Shown in pieces: positions 51,755-60,048 of a DNA stretch of 64,000 nt. The first letter of the stretch is position 1; each line of letters opens with the position of its first letter. The DNA is from Pseudomonadota bacterium (GTDB taxonomy: Bacteria; Pseudomonadota; Alphaproteobacteria; Caulobacterales; Caulobacteraceae). A program made the position numbers and the translations under genes. The DNA lies in the NCBI GenBank assembly GCA_021808285.1, contig JAKBBV010000003.1, forward strand, positions 39,749 through 103,748, in the 5' to 3' direction. Below the pieces are notes generated by a model that was not told the origin of the DNA, did no database searches, and worked only from the letters and a program-made list of their open reading frames with translations.

Positions 51755-54355
51755 ATGTATGGCGCGACGCCTCGCCGGAGCGGAGAATTGACGGGATCGC
51801 CGGGTGACCCGGCGGCCCTGCCCGCCCCCCTGCCCGAGCCCTTCGCCCGCTGGTTCGCCGCGCGCGGCTGGACGCCCAGGCCGCATCAGCTGGCGGTGCT
51901 GGACGAGGCGCGCGCCGGGCGCCACGCCCTGCTGATCGCGCCTACGGGCGGGGGCAAGACCCTTGCCGGCTTCCTGCCCAGCCTCGTGGAACTGGCCGCG
52001 CGGCCGCCGCGCCGGCCGGGTGACCCGGGGGCGCCGGGTCTGCACACCCTCTATATCTCTCCCCTCAAGGCTCTGGCCGTGGATGTGGAGCGCAATCTCC
52101 TGACCCCCGTGGGCGAGATGGGCCTGGCGGTCTCCGTGGAGTCGCGCACCGGCGACACCGGCCTCGCCCGGCGCGAGCGGCAGAGGCGGATCCCGCCGGA
52201 CATCCTCCTGACCACCCCCGAACAGCTCGCCCTGTTCCTGGCCTGGGAGGGGGCGCGCCGCTATTTCGAGGACCTGCGGCGGGTAGTCGTCGACGAGGTC
52301 CACGCGCTCTGGCCCAGCAAGCGGGGCGACTTGCTGGCGCTCGGCCTGGCGCGCCTCAAGACCTTCGCCCCGGACATGCGCCTGATCGGCCTGTCGGCCA
52401 CCGTGGCCGAGCCGCAGTTGATCTGCGACTGGCTCTCGCCCGATCCGGAGGCGCCGGTGAGCCTCGTGCGCGGCGCCGGGGGCGCGGCGCCCCAGGTGGA
52501 GCTTCTGCTCTCGGAAGGTCGCGTGCCGTGGGTCGGCCACACCGCCCACCACGCCATGGCCGAGGTCTATGAGGCCATCCGCGGGGCCCGTTCGGCCCTG
52601 GTCTTCGTCAATACCCGCTTCCAGGCCGAGTTCGCCTTCCAGGAGCTGTGGCGCCTCAACGAGGACAATCTGCCCATCGCTCTGCACCACGGCTCGCTCT
52701 CGGCCGAGCAGAGGCGCAAGGTGGAGGCGGCCATGAGCCGGGGCGAGCTGCGCGCCGTGGTCTGCACCTCGACGCTCGATCTGGGCATCGACTGGGGCGA
52801 TGTGGACCTCGTCATACAGGTGGCCACGCCCAAGGGCGCCTCGCGCATGGTGCAGAGGATCGGCCGGGCCAATCACCGCCTGGATGAGCCCAGCCGCGCC
52901 CTGTTCGTCCCCGCCAACCGCTTCGAGATGCTGGAGTGCCAGGCGGCGCGCGAGGCGATCGCCCAGAACGCCTTGGACAGGGAGGCTCCCCGGACGGGCG
53001 CCCTGGACGTCCTCGCTCAGCATCTCATGGGACTGGTCTGCGGCGAGCCGGCGGCCGCGGACGATCTTTATGAGGAGGTGCGAACAGCCGGCCCCTATCG
53101 GGAGCTGAGCCGGACCGCGTTCGACGAAACCCTCGATCTGGCGGCCACAGGCGGCTATGCCCTGCGCGCCTATGACCGGTTCGCGCGCATCGTCAGGCGC
53201 CCCGACGGCCTTCTGATGGCGCGCAATCGCGAGACGGTCTTGCGCCATCGCCTGAACATTGGCGCCATCGTCTCGCCGGCGATGCTCGCGGTGCGGGTGG
53301 TCTCGCGCCGGGGCGGCCAGGTCCGGCCAAGGATCGGACCTCATAGCCGGGGCGGGCGCAAGATCGGCGAGGTCGAGGAGGGTTATCTCGACGTGCTGGA
53401 GCTGGGCGACGCCTTCGTCTTCGCGGGTCAGGTCTGGCGGCTGGAAGGCGTCACCGGGACCGAGGTCCTGGTCAGCCCCGCGCCAGGCGAGGAAGCCAAG
53501 ATGCCCTCCTGGGGCGGATCGAAGTTCGCCCTTTCCACCTTCCTGGCGGCCAAGGTGCGGGCCCTGATGTCCGACGCTTCCGGCTGGAGCGCTCTGCCCG
53601 CCGATGTGGCGGAATGGCTCGGTCTGCAACGCGAGCGGTCCGCCATCCCCGCGCCCGAGGAGATGCTGGTGGAGACCTTTCCGCACGGCCGGCGTTTCTT
53701 CCTCGTGGCCTATCCTTTCGAGGGCCGCCTCGCACACACCACCCTTTGCATGCTGCTCACAAGGCGCCTGGAGCGCCTGCGCATGGGACCCGTCGGCTTC
53801 GTCTGCAACGACTACGCCCTGGCGGTCTGGACGGTGCGCGATATGGCCGGACTGGACATGGGCGCCCTGTTCGAGGAGGACATGCTGGGCGACGATCTCG
53901 AGGCCTGGCTGGCGGAGAGCCCGCTGATGAAGTCCGCCTTCAAGGCCTGCGCCCTGATTTCGGGCCTGATCGAGCGACGCTTCGCCGCCGGGGAAAAGAC
54001 CCAGCGTCAGGTGAACATCTCCACTGACCTCGTCTATGAGGTGCTGCGCCGGCATCAGAGCGACCATCTTCTCCTGCGTTGCGCCAGAGCGGACGCGGCC
54101 CAGGGCATGATCGATGTGGCCAGGCTGGCGGACTTGCTCTCCCGAATCAGGGGCCTGATCAGGCATGAAGCCCTGATGCGGCTTTCGCCCTTTTCCGTGT
54201 CCGTGATCGCCGAGATCGGTCGTCAGGCTTCGCCGGGCCAGTCGGCGGCGGGTCTGATCCTGGAAGAAGCCCAGACGAGCTCCGATACCCCGCACTGGAC
54301 CGAGAGCTTGATCGCCGCGGCGATCGCGAGTCCTGTGGAGCTGGCCCCCGCATGA
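51755..54355 (+). CDS. lhr: Ligase-associated DNA damage response DEXH-box helicase (Lhr family)
   Basis: This 866-residue SF2 helicase has Walker A PTGGGKT (63-69), motif Ia YISPLKALAVDVERN, the DEVH box in VVVDEVHALWPSKRGD, motif III LSATVAEP, motif V STLDLGIDWGDVDLV, and motif VI MVQRIGRANH. The Lhr-core winged-helix and C-terminal domains follow. The length and the overlapping pdeM gene downstream match the DNA damage response group otherwise found with LigC/LigD-type ligase and an exonuclease. It probably unwinds RNA-DNA or damaged DNA. Neither the ligase nor the metallo-beta-lactamase-fold exonuclease of that group is in this window. Confidence 0.92.
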   Translation: MYGATPRRSGELTGSPGDPAALPAPLPEPFARWFAARGWTPRPHQLAVLDEARAGRHALLIAPTGGGKTLAGFLPSLVELAARPPRRPGDPGAPGLHTLYISPLKALAVDVERNLLTPVGEMGLAVSVESRTGDTGLARRERQRRIPPDILLTTPEQLALFLAWEGARRYFEDLRRVVVDEVHALWPSKRGDLLALGLARLKTFAPDMRLIGLSATVAEPQLICDWLSPDPEAPVSLVRGAGGAAPQVELLLSEGRVPWVGHTAHHAMAEVYEAIRGARSALVFVNTRFQAEFAFQELWRLNEDNLPIALHHGSLSAEQRRKVEAAMSRGELRAVVCTSTLDLGIDWGDVDLVIQVATPKGASRMVQRIGRANHRLDEPSRALFVPANRFEMLECQAAREAIAQNALDREAPRTGALDVLAQHLMGLVCGEPAAADDLYEEVRTAGPYRELSRTAFDETLDLAATGGYALRAYDRFARIVRRPDGLLMARNRETVLRHRLNIGAIVSPAMLAVRVVSRRGGQVRPRIGPHSRGGRKIGEVEEGYLDVLELGDAFVFAGQVWRLEGVTGTEVLVSPAPGEEAKMPSWGGSKFALSTFLAAKVRALMSDASGWSALPADVAEWLGLQRERSAIPAPEEMLVETFPHGRRFFLVAYPFEGRLAHTTLCMLLTRRLERLRMGPVGFVCNDYALAVWTVRDMAGLDMGALFEEDMLGDDLEAWLAESPLMKSAFKACALISGLIERRFAAGEKTQRQVNISTDLVYEVLRRHQSDHLLLRCARADAAQGMIDVARLADLLSRIRGLIRHEALMRLSPFSVSVIAEIGRQASPGQSAAGLILEEAQTSSDTPHWTESLIAAAIASPVELAPA

Positions 54356-55029
54356 GCCTGACCCTCACCCTGGGCGGCGCGCGGGCGCAGTGCCGGGCCA
54401 GCGGCGCCCTTTGGCTTGAGGCCGCGCGGGCCCTGATCGTGGCCGATCTGCATCTGGAAAAGGGCTCGGCCTTCGCGGCGCGGGGTCAGATGCTGCCGCC
54501 CTTCGACACCTCCGAGACCCTCACCCGCCTGGAGGCGGAGACCGCCGATCTGGACCCCGCGATCCTCGTGCTTCTGGGCGATACCCTGCACGACGCCGCC
54601 GCCGAAAACCGGATGAGCCCGATGACGGCGGACCGCTTGACCCGGCTGACCCAGGGGCGACGCCTGATCTGGGTGCTCGGCAACCACGACGCCGAGGGCC
54701 CGGCGCGCCTGCCCGGCGAGGTCGCCGCCGAGCTGGAGCTGGACGGACTCACCCTGGTGCATGAGCCGACGCCGGAGGCGAGGCCCGGCGAGGTGGCCGG
54801 GCACCTCCACCCCTGCGCCAAGGTCAGGGGTCGCGGCGCCAGCGTGCGGCGGCGCTGTTTCGTCACCGATGGCGAGAGGATCGTCCTGCCGGCCTTCGGC
54901 GCTCTGGCGGGCGGCCTCAATATCCGCGACGCCGCCTTCGCCGGATTGTTCCGCCGCGCCCCTCTGGCGGGAATCCTGAACGACGGCGCCGTGCATCCGG
55001 TGGCCTTCGCGGCGCTGGCGGCGGACTGA
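54352..55029 (+). CDS. pdeM: Ligase-associated DNA damage response endonuclease PdeM
   Basis: This 225-residue metallophosphoesterase has the di-metal motifs in order: DLHLEKGSAFA (45-55), LLGDTLHD, VLGNHDAE and GHLHP. The family accompanies Lhr helicases in ligase-associated DNA repair loci and is thought to be a nuclease. The start codon overlaps the helicase stop (ATGA). The stop overlaps the start of a small membrane protein gene (TGATG), so the three are translated together. Confidence 0.93.
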   Translation: MSLTLTLGGARAQCRASGALWLEAARALIVADLHLEKGSAFAARGQMLPPFDTSETLTRLEAETADLDPAILVLLGDTLHDAAAENRMSPMTADRLTRLTQGRRLIWVLGNHDAEGPARLPGEVAAELELDGLTLVHEPTPEARPGEVAGHLHPCAKVRGRGASVRRRCFVTDGERIVLPAFGALAGGLNIRDAAFAGLFRRAPLAGILNDGAVHPVAFAALAAD

Positions 55030-55226
55030 TGGGCGTTCCTGGAACCCTGGTCGTCCTGGGCGTGGTGGTGCTGGCCACCCTGTTCTTCGGCTTCATGGGC
55101 GCTCAGCCCCGGCCCCTGTTCTCGCTCAAGCCGCGCTGGGCCCCGTGGCGCTTCCTCATGCTGCTGGGCGTGATCGGCATCGTCGCCGTGCTCGCCCATC
55201 TGGTTAACATGGCTCAGGGGGGCTGA
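55029..55226 (+). CDS. Small two-helix membrane protein
   Basis: This 65-residue protein is made almost entirely of two hydrophobic helices, TLVVLGVVVLATLFFGFMGA (5-24) and FLMLLGVIGIVAVLAHLV (42-59), joined by QPRPLFSLKPRWAPWR. Its ATG overlaps the pdeM stop (TGATG), which argues that it is a real gene. No function is recognised. It may be a neighbour simply sharing the operon or a membrane partner of the repair proteins. Confidence 0.7.
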   Translation: MGVPGTLVVLGVVVLATLFFGFMGAQPRPLFSLKPRWAPWRFLMLLGVIGIVAVLAHLVNMAQGG

Positions 55227-55260
55227 TCAGCGGCTGATCGGCGCCTCACCCCCGTGCCTG

Positions 55261-56709
55261 TCAGTTCGCCGAACCTAACGCCTTCATCAGCCGGTAGGTG
55301 AACTCCAGGTCCTGGTCGAAGGCGGCCAGGTTCACCCGCTCGTCCCGGCCATGGGCGCGGGAGTCGTCGAGGCTGAGGAAGTCTCCGTCGACGCCATAGG
55401 ATGGGATGCCTGCGGCGCGGGTGAAGGCGCTGTCCGTGGCGCCCGCGGAGAGCTCAGGCAGGATGATCAGGCCCGGCCAGATCGAATGAGCCACCGCGCT
55501 CACGGTCTGGGTGACCTGGGGCGAGAGCGGCGACTCGGGGCTCAACTTGGGAGCCGTATAGGTGCTCATGGCGATCGCGGGATCATCGATCACCGACTTG
55601 AGGCGCGCCTCCACGTCCGCGATCGGCTTATTGGGCATGACGCGGCACTGAACGAGGGCGGTGACGTCCTCTGGCAGGGCGCTTTCGCCCTGGCCGCCGT
55701 TGATCACCGTGGCCGTGCAGGTGGTGCGCAGGGCGATATTGGTGTCCAGCTGGGAGGAAAGGCGCGTCACGGCCGCGGCGCTGGGATGGCCGGTGGCGGC
55801 TTCGAGCATGTCGGCGCGGACCTGGCCCGTCTCCAGACCCGCGCGGGCCTTGAAATAGGCCTCGGTGGTCGGCGTCAGATCCACCGGGAAGCTGTAGTGG
55901 CTCAGCCGATCGAGCGCCGCGGCCATGTGATAAATGGGATTGGCTGGGGTCGGCCGGGAGCTGTGCCCGCCCTTGTCGTGGGCCTCGAGGCGGAAGGTGG
56001 CGAACACCTTTTCGCTGGTCTGAATGGCCAGATAGAGCTGGCGGCCGTCCTTGAGCGCCGCCTCACCGCCATCGGGATTAATCACCAGGCCCGCATCGAT
56101 CAGGGGCCGGTGGGTCTTGAGCAGCCAGTCGATGCCGCTGGCGTCGCCCCCCGCCTCCTCATCGGCGGTGAAGGCGACGATGATGTCGCGCGACGGTTTG
56201 AAGCCGGACTCCCGAAGCCGGATCAGGGCGGCGGCCATGGCCGCGTCGCCGCTCTTCATGTCCTCGGTTCCCCGCCCATAGGCGTAGCCGTCGACCAAGG
56301 TGAAGGCGAAGGGATCATAGGTCCAGTCGGCGCGGTGGGCCTCGACCACGTCCAGATGGCCCAGGAACATCACCGGCGCCCCGGCGCCCGTTCCATGCAG
56401 GCGCACCACCAGGTTGCCCTTGGTGGGGTGATCGGGAGGGGCAAGGACCTGGACATCGGCGGCGGGAAAACCGGCGGCCAGGAACCTCGCCGCCAGATAC
56501 CGTGCCGCGCCGGTCGAGCCGTGGGCGTGGGTCGAGTCGATCTCCACCAGCCCTTTGAGCATGTCGCGTCCAAGGCTCGCATAGGCGGCGGGAGGCGCGT
56601 TCGGGATAGCCGCGGCCGTCTGCGCGCTGCACGCCCCGGCGAGGAGCAGGGCCCCAACCCCGGCCCCTGCGGCCAGCAGGCCCCTCATCCACCCGCCCCG
56701 AATAGCCAT
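55261..56709 (-). CDS. M20-family metallopeptidase, exported
   Basis: This 482-residue protein has a signal segment GLLAAGAGVGALLLAGACSA, possibly a lipoprotein with Cys27 or so. It is an M20/M25/M40 carboxypeptidase-type enzyme with zinc ligands and catalytic acid in MFLGHLDVVEAH, YGRGTEDMKSGDAAM, FTADEEAGGDASG, and a late His/Glu region near GATDSAFTRAAGIPSYG. The dimerisation domain lies between about 215 and 340 (KGGHSSRPTPANPIYHMAAAL). It hydrolyses peptides or N-acyl amino acids in the periplasm. Palindromic element 2 lies 25 bp upstream of its start, in the probable promoter region. Confidence 0.9.
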   Translation of the reverse strand: MAIRGGWMRGLLAAGAGVGALLLAGACSAQTAAAIPNAPPAAYASLGRDMLKGLVEIDSTHAHGSTGAARYLAARFLAAGFPAADVQVLAPPDHPTKGNLVVRLHGTGAGAPVMFLGHLDVVEAHRADWTYDPFAFTLVDGYAYGRGTEDMKSGDAAMAAALIRLRESGFKPSRDIIVAFTADEEAGGDASGIDWLLKTHRPLIDAGLVINPDGGEAALKDGRQLYLAIQTSEKVFATFRLEAHDKGGHSSRPTPANPIYHMAAALDRLSHYSFPVDLTPTTEAYFKARAGLETGQVRADMLEAATGHPSAAAVTRLSSQLDTNIALRTTCTATVINGGQGESALPEDVTALVQCRVMPNKPIADVEARLKSVIDDPAIAMSTYTAPKLSPESPLSPQVTQTVSAVAHSIWPGLIILPELSAGATDSAFTRAAGIPSYGVDGDFLSLDDSRAHGRDERVNLAAFDQDLEFTYRLMKALGSAN

Positions 56710-56733
56710 CCGATTCTCTCCCCACGGACTGTT

Positions 56734-56824
56734 GGCAGTTTCGGGGACGCTATATTTAATTCACGCCACGTCATAACCGCTACACTTCGCTGAATGAATT
56801 AAATATAGCGTCCCCGAAACTGCC
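56734..56824. repeat. Palindromic element copy 2 (30-bp perfect inverted repeat)
   Basis: Arms 56734-56763 and 56795-56824 are perfect reverse complements and share the core TTTCGGGGACGCTATATT with copies 1 and 3. The outermost part reads GGCAG here against GGAAG in copy 1, and the opposite arm changes with it. The inner loop is unrelated. It lies between the CHRD gene end and the M20 peptidase start. Confidence 0.92.
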
Positions 56825-56825
56825 C

Positions 56826-57263
56826 TTACGGCGCAGGCGCGAGCTGGCCCCTGATCTCTCCGGCGGGATGGGCGGCGGTGTGGACGTTCACATAGAGAAG
56901 GCCGTCCTTGAGATAGCCCTCCTGGACCGGGGTCAGGCTCGCCTGGCCGGAGGCGGGGCTGGTGGGGGCCATTCCCAGGCCGACGACCACGCCCGCGGCC
57001 TTGCCCGCCGGGGCGGGCCCGTGAATATGGGCCATGGTGGCCGGGCCGCTCAGCCCATCCCAGGTCACGTTCCAGGAGATCTTGTGGGTGTCGGAGTCAT
57101 AGGTCACATCGGCCAGACCATGTCCGTGAGAGTCGTTGGGCGGCGTCTCATGGGCGCCATCGAGGGTCGCCACATAGCGCACGGTCTCAGCCGCCGCGGC
57201 TGAGGCGAAGGCGACGAGGCCGGCGGCGACGGCGGCGAGGGTCAGGGTTCGAGAGATCGACAT
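56826..57263 (-). CDS. CHRD-domain exported protein
   Basis: This 145-residue protein has a signal peptide (MSISRTLTLAAVAAGLVAFASAAAA) and a single CHRD (chordin) domain: VRYVATLDGAHETPPNDSHGHGLADVTYD, KISWNVTWDGLSGPATMAHIHGPA, and LYVNVHTAAHPAGEIRGQL. The His-rich AHIHGPA and N-V-H-T motifs are hallmarks. Function in bacteria is unclear. A long open frame continues upstream without a start that gives a signal peptide; I end the gene at ATG 57261-57263. It lies 89 bp downstream of the mechanosensitive channel gene. Confidence 0.88.
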   Translation of the reverse strand: MSISRTLTLAAVAAGLVAFASAAAAETVRYVATLDGAHETPPNDSHGHGLADVTYDSDTHKISWNVTWDGLSGPATMAHIHGPAPAGKAAGVVVGLGMAPTSPASGQASLTPVQEGYLKDGLLYVNVHTAAHPAGEIRGQLAPAP

Positions 57264-57352
57264 TCCGGGCTTTCCTCCAGACCTGTGATGGTCCCCCCAG
57301 GAGAGGTTAGGCCAGTGACGGCCCGCCGTCGATGCCGTTTGCGGCGCGGCGG

Positions 57353-59803
57353 TCAGGCGTCGCGCCTGCGACGCGGGGCGCGAGGCGTCCGGGCCGGACG
57401 CTCGTCCGGCTCGATCAGGCGCTCGCCCAGGCCCAGATTCACCACCGGCGAGGAGCTGGAGAGCTCGATCCCCTCGGCGCGCAGATCGGGCACGATCTGG
57501 AACAGAAGCTCGCTCTTGACCCGGAAGGCGTCGCGCGGCGAGCGCACATAGGCGATGGAGGTGAACTCCAGGGCCCCGTCCACGAGATTGGTGAGGAACA
57601 CACCGGGCGCGGGCTGTTTCAACAGGTCCTTGTGCGCCGAGAGACGGGCCATGAGGAGATCGCGCACCCGCATCGGATCGGTCGAGGCGGCCACCTTGAG
57701 CACGATGCGCACCCGACCCGTGGCCGCCACATGGGTGACATTGCGCACGGTCTTGGTCACCAGCTCGCTGTTGGGCACGATGAGGCGGGAGCGATCCGCC
57801 ATCTCGATCTCGGTGGCGCGGACGGAGATCTTTCGGACGTCCCCCTCCAGATCGCCGATGGCCACCCAGTCGCCCACCCGCACCGGACGCTCGGCCAGCA
57901 GGATCAGGCCGGAGACGAAATTGCCGATGATCGACTGCAGGCCAAACCCGATGCCCACCGACAGGGCGCTGGCGAAGAGGGTGATCTGGCTGAGGCTGAG
58001 GCCGAGTGAGGCGAAGGCCACCACGATGGCCGCCGTGGCGCCCAGATAGCTGACGCCGATGGTCAGCGAGGCGCGCACGCCGATATCGAGTTGCGTCTTG
58101 GGCAGGTAGCGGCGCTCGAGCCATTGGCGCACGGCGCGGGTGAAGAGGAGGCCGACGAAGAACAGGGCCAGGGCGCCCAGGACGGCGCTCGGAGAAATGG
58201 TCACCTTGCCCAGGCGCAGGATGAAGCTGGCGGGGGCGACGCGGCCGAAGATGTCGCCGGCGCTGGCCCCAAAGGGCGCGACGATGGCGATCCAGGCGAA
58301 CACGAACAGGCCCAGCCGCGCCAGTCCGGTGATCAGGACCGCGATCTGCTCCACCGCCTCGGGCGACAGGGCGAGCGCCGACTCCAGCGCCCCGCCCAGG
58401 GGATGGTCGGGCGACAGCAGGCGCGGAACCGCGTCATCCACCAGACGGATGACGAGGAAGATCAGGGCCAGGATGGCCCCCACCCAGACCGCCTCGCGAA
58501 CGACAAAGCTGGCGAAGGCGAGATAGCCCGACAGGTCCGCCCCGATGGCGACGACCACCGACAGCCAGCCCGCGAGGGCCGCGAGCACCCAGGGGAGGCG
58601 CGACTCCCCCTGCGCCTCGGCGGCGGCGAGCTGGGCGAGGCGCGCATGCCCCACGGCGACCAGACCGCCGCCCACGACCAGGATCTGCAGCGCCGTGGTG
58701 ATGTTGTCGACGATCACCTGACTGGCGAGACTCACCCCCACGGCGGCGTCGAAACCGCCAAAAAAGGCCCCCAGCGCCGTGCTGGCTCCGATCAGGGTCG
58801 GAAACACCGCGAGGCGACGGGCGAGGTCATCCGGGATCGGGGCGAGACGCCATTCGCCGTGTCCGGGCGACAGAACGGCCCGACCGAGGCTGTCGATGAA
58901 GGCGGCGAAGGTCACCGTCCGAACCAGCAGGGCCATGACCGTATCGCCCACATCCGATACGGCCTGGGCGTTCTGCAGCGCCGCCCGGAACAGGAGGCCG
59001 GCGAGGAGCGGCGTCGCGGTTCCCACCAGCACCCGCCAGAGAGCGAGCCATGACCGGGTCAGGGGGGAGTGGGTCTCATCGCGCCCCGCCCGCCTCAGGC
59101 CCAGCGCCAGACCAAGAACGCGCAGCGGCCCCAGGATGAGGAAGCAGACCAGTCCCGCCGCCAGAAGCGTGACCTGGGCATTGGCGGCGGAGTTCTGGTT
59201 ATAGGCGTCGCTCTGATCGGCGAGGGCGTCGGCGACCCGGTCGATATCGCTCGAAGCCTCGGCGGCGAACATGCGCCAAAGCTCGGGATCGAGCAGAGAG
59301 CGGCTCTGGGAATAGAGGCGATTGTCAAAATTGGTCTTCAGACGCTCGGTCAGAACGTCGCTGATCTGCTGCCCCTCGACCTGCATCACCTGCACCTGAT
59401 GCTGGTCATCGGAAAGGATGGAGACGGCGTGATCGAAGCGGCGGCGCATCTCCTCGGTGCGACGATCCTCGCGAACGGTCTTGGGCGGCGCCGGTCCGAG
59501 CTGGGCCTGGCGAGCCTGGACATCGTGCAGCCGCGTGGAGATCTCGGCCAGGACGGTGGTCAGACGCGGCTCGAGCGCATCGATCTCGGCCAGACGCTGC
59601 TTGATCTCGATATCGCTCAGGCTGGAGGTGCGAAAACCGGCGCCGGCGTCATGGAGCTGCATGTCCGCCTGGCTGATGACCGACTGGATGTCGGCGTCGG
59701 GTGTGCGGATGGCCTGAGGCGGCGACGCGGCCATGGCCGGAGCGGCCCAGACAAAAAGGAGCAGGAAGAACAGCCGGAATCGCCGCAAAGATCTCGACCT
59801 CAC
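57353..59803 (-). CDS. MscK-like mechanosensitive ion channel (DUF3772 + MscS)
   Basis: This 816-residue membrane protein has a signal segment (FFLLLFVWAAPAMA). A periplasmic coiled region of about 170 residues follows (DUF3772-type). Around ten transmembrane helices come next, then the MscS module with pore-helix region SVGIGFGLQSIIGNFVSGLILLAERPVRVGDWVAIGDLEGDVRKISVRATEIEMADRS. The cytosolic domain ends in a basic tail. It opens under membrane tension to release solutes during osmotic downshock. Being much longer than MscS, it belongs to the MscK-like group. The ATG is 66 bp from element 3, which separates it from the divergent transporter gene. Confidence 0.88.
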   Translation of the reverse strand: MRSRSLRRFRLFFLLLFVWAAPAMAASPPQAIRTPDADIQSVISQADMQLHDAGAGFRTSSLSDIEIKQRLAEIDALEPRLTTVLAEISTRLHDVQARQAQLGPAPPKTVREDRRTEEMRRRFDHAVSILSDDQHQVQVMQVEGQQISDVLTERLKTNFDNRLYSQSRSLLDPELWRMFAAEASSDIDRVADALADQSDAYNQNSAANAQVTLLAAGLVCFLILGPLRVLGLALGLRRAGRDETHSPLTRSWLALWRVLVGTATPLLAGLLFRAALQNAQAVSDVGDTVMALLVRTVTFAAFIDSLGRAVLSPGHGEWRLAPIPDDLARRLAVFPTLIGASTALGAFFGGFDAAVGVSLASQVIVDNITTALQILVVGGGLVAVGHARLAQLAAAEAQGESRLPWVLAALAGWLSVVVAIGADLSGYLAFASFVVREAVWVGAILALIFLVIRLVDDAVPRLLSPDHPLGGALESALALSPEAVEQIAVLITGLARLGLFVFAWIAIVAPFGASAGDIFGRVAPASFILRLGKVTISPSAVLGALALFFVGLLFTRAVRQWLERRYLPKTQLDIGVRASLTIGVSYLGATAAIVVAFASLGLSLSQITLFASALSVGIGFGLQSIIGNFVSGLILLAERPVRVGDWVAIGDLEGDVRKISVRATEIEMADRSRLIVPNSELVTKTVRNVTHVAATGRVRIVLKVAASTDPMRVRDLLMARLSAHKDLLKQPAPGVFLTNLVDGALEFTSIAYVRSPRDAFRVKSELLFQIVPDLRAEGIELSSSSPVVNLGLGERLIEPDERPARTPRAPRRRRDA

Positions 59804-59869
59804 TCAGGGGTGGCGCTGCAGGGGTTTAGCCGATGGCGCGGAGTGTGGACACGAAAACGTGGCGGCTTC

Positions 59870-59967
59870 GGGGTAGTTTCGGGGACGCTATATTTAATTC
59901 ATGTGCGCGGGCGGCAGGGCATGCGAGGCGGGGAAGGAATTAAATATAGCGTCCCCGAAACTACCCC
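59870..59967. repeat. Palindromic element copy 3 (31-bp perfect inverted repeat)
   Basis: Arms 59870-59900 and 59937-59967 are perfect reverse complements and share the core TTTCGGGGACGCTATATT with the other copies. The outer part here is GGTAG, with the opposite arm changed to match. The 36-bp loop is unique. It lies in the divergent gap between the mechanosensitive channel and the ArsB/NhaD-type transporter. Confidence 0.92.
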
Positions 59968-60048
59968 CCCCCGACCCGATCCGGAGCGCCACTGGACAGC
60001 AGCGACCCGGGCGGGCTTTGTCCGCACCATGACATTAGGCGTGGGGCA

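Noticed and set aside
51677..54295. 872-codon open frame antisense to the Lhr helicase
   Set aside because: It is a shadow caused by high GC. Its composition (many Gln, His, Arg, Gly) is unlike a real protein, and the plus strand encodes a full set of helicase motifs.
57264..58124. Upstream extension of the CHRD gene frame
   Set aside because: The extra residues are arginine-rich and overlap the mechanosensitive channel gene. The ATG at 57261-57263 opens a clear signal peptide.
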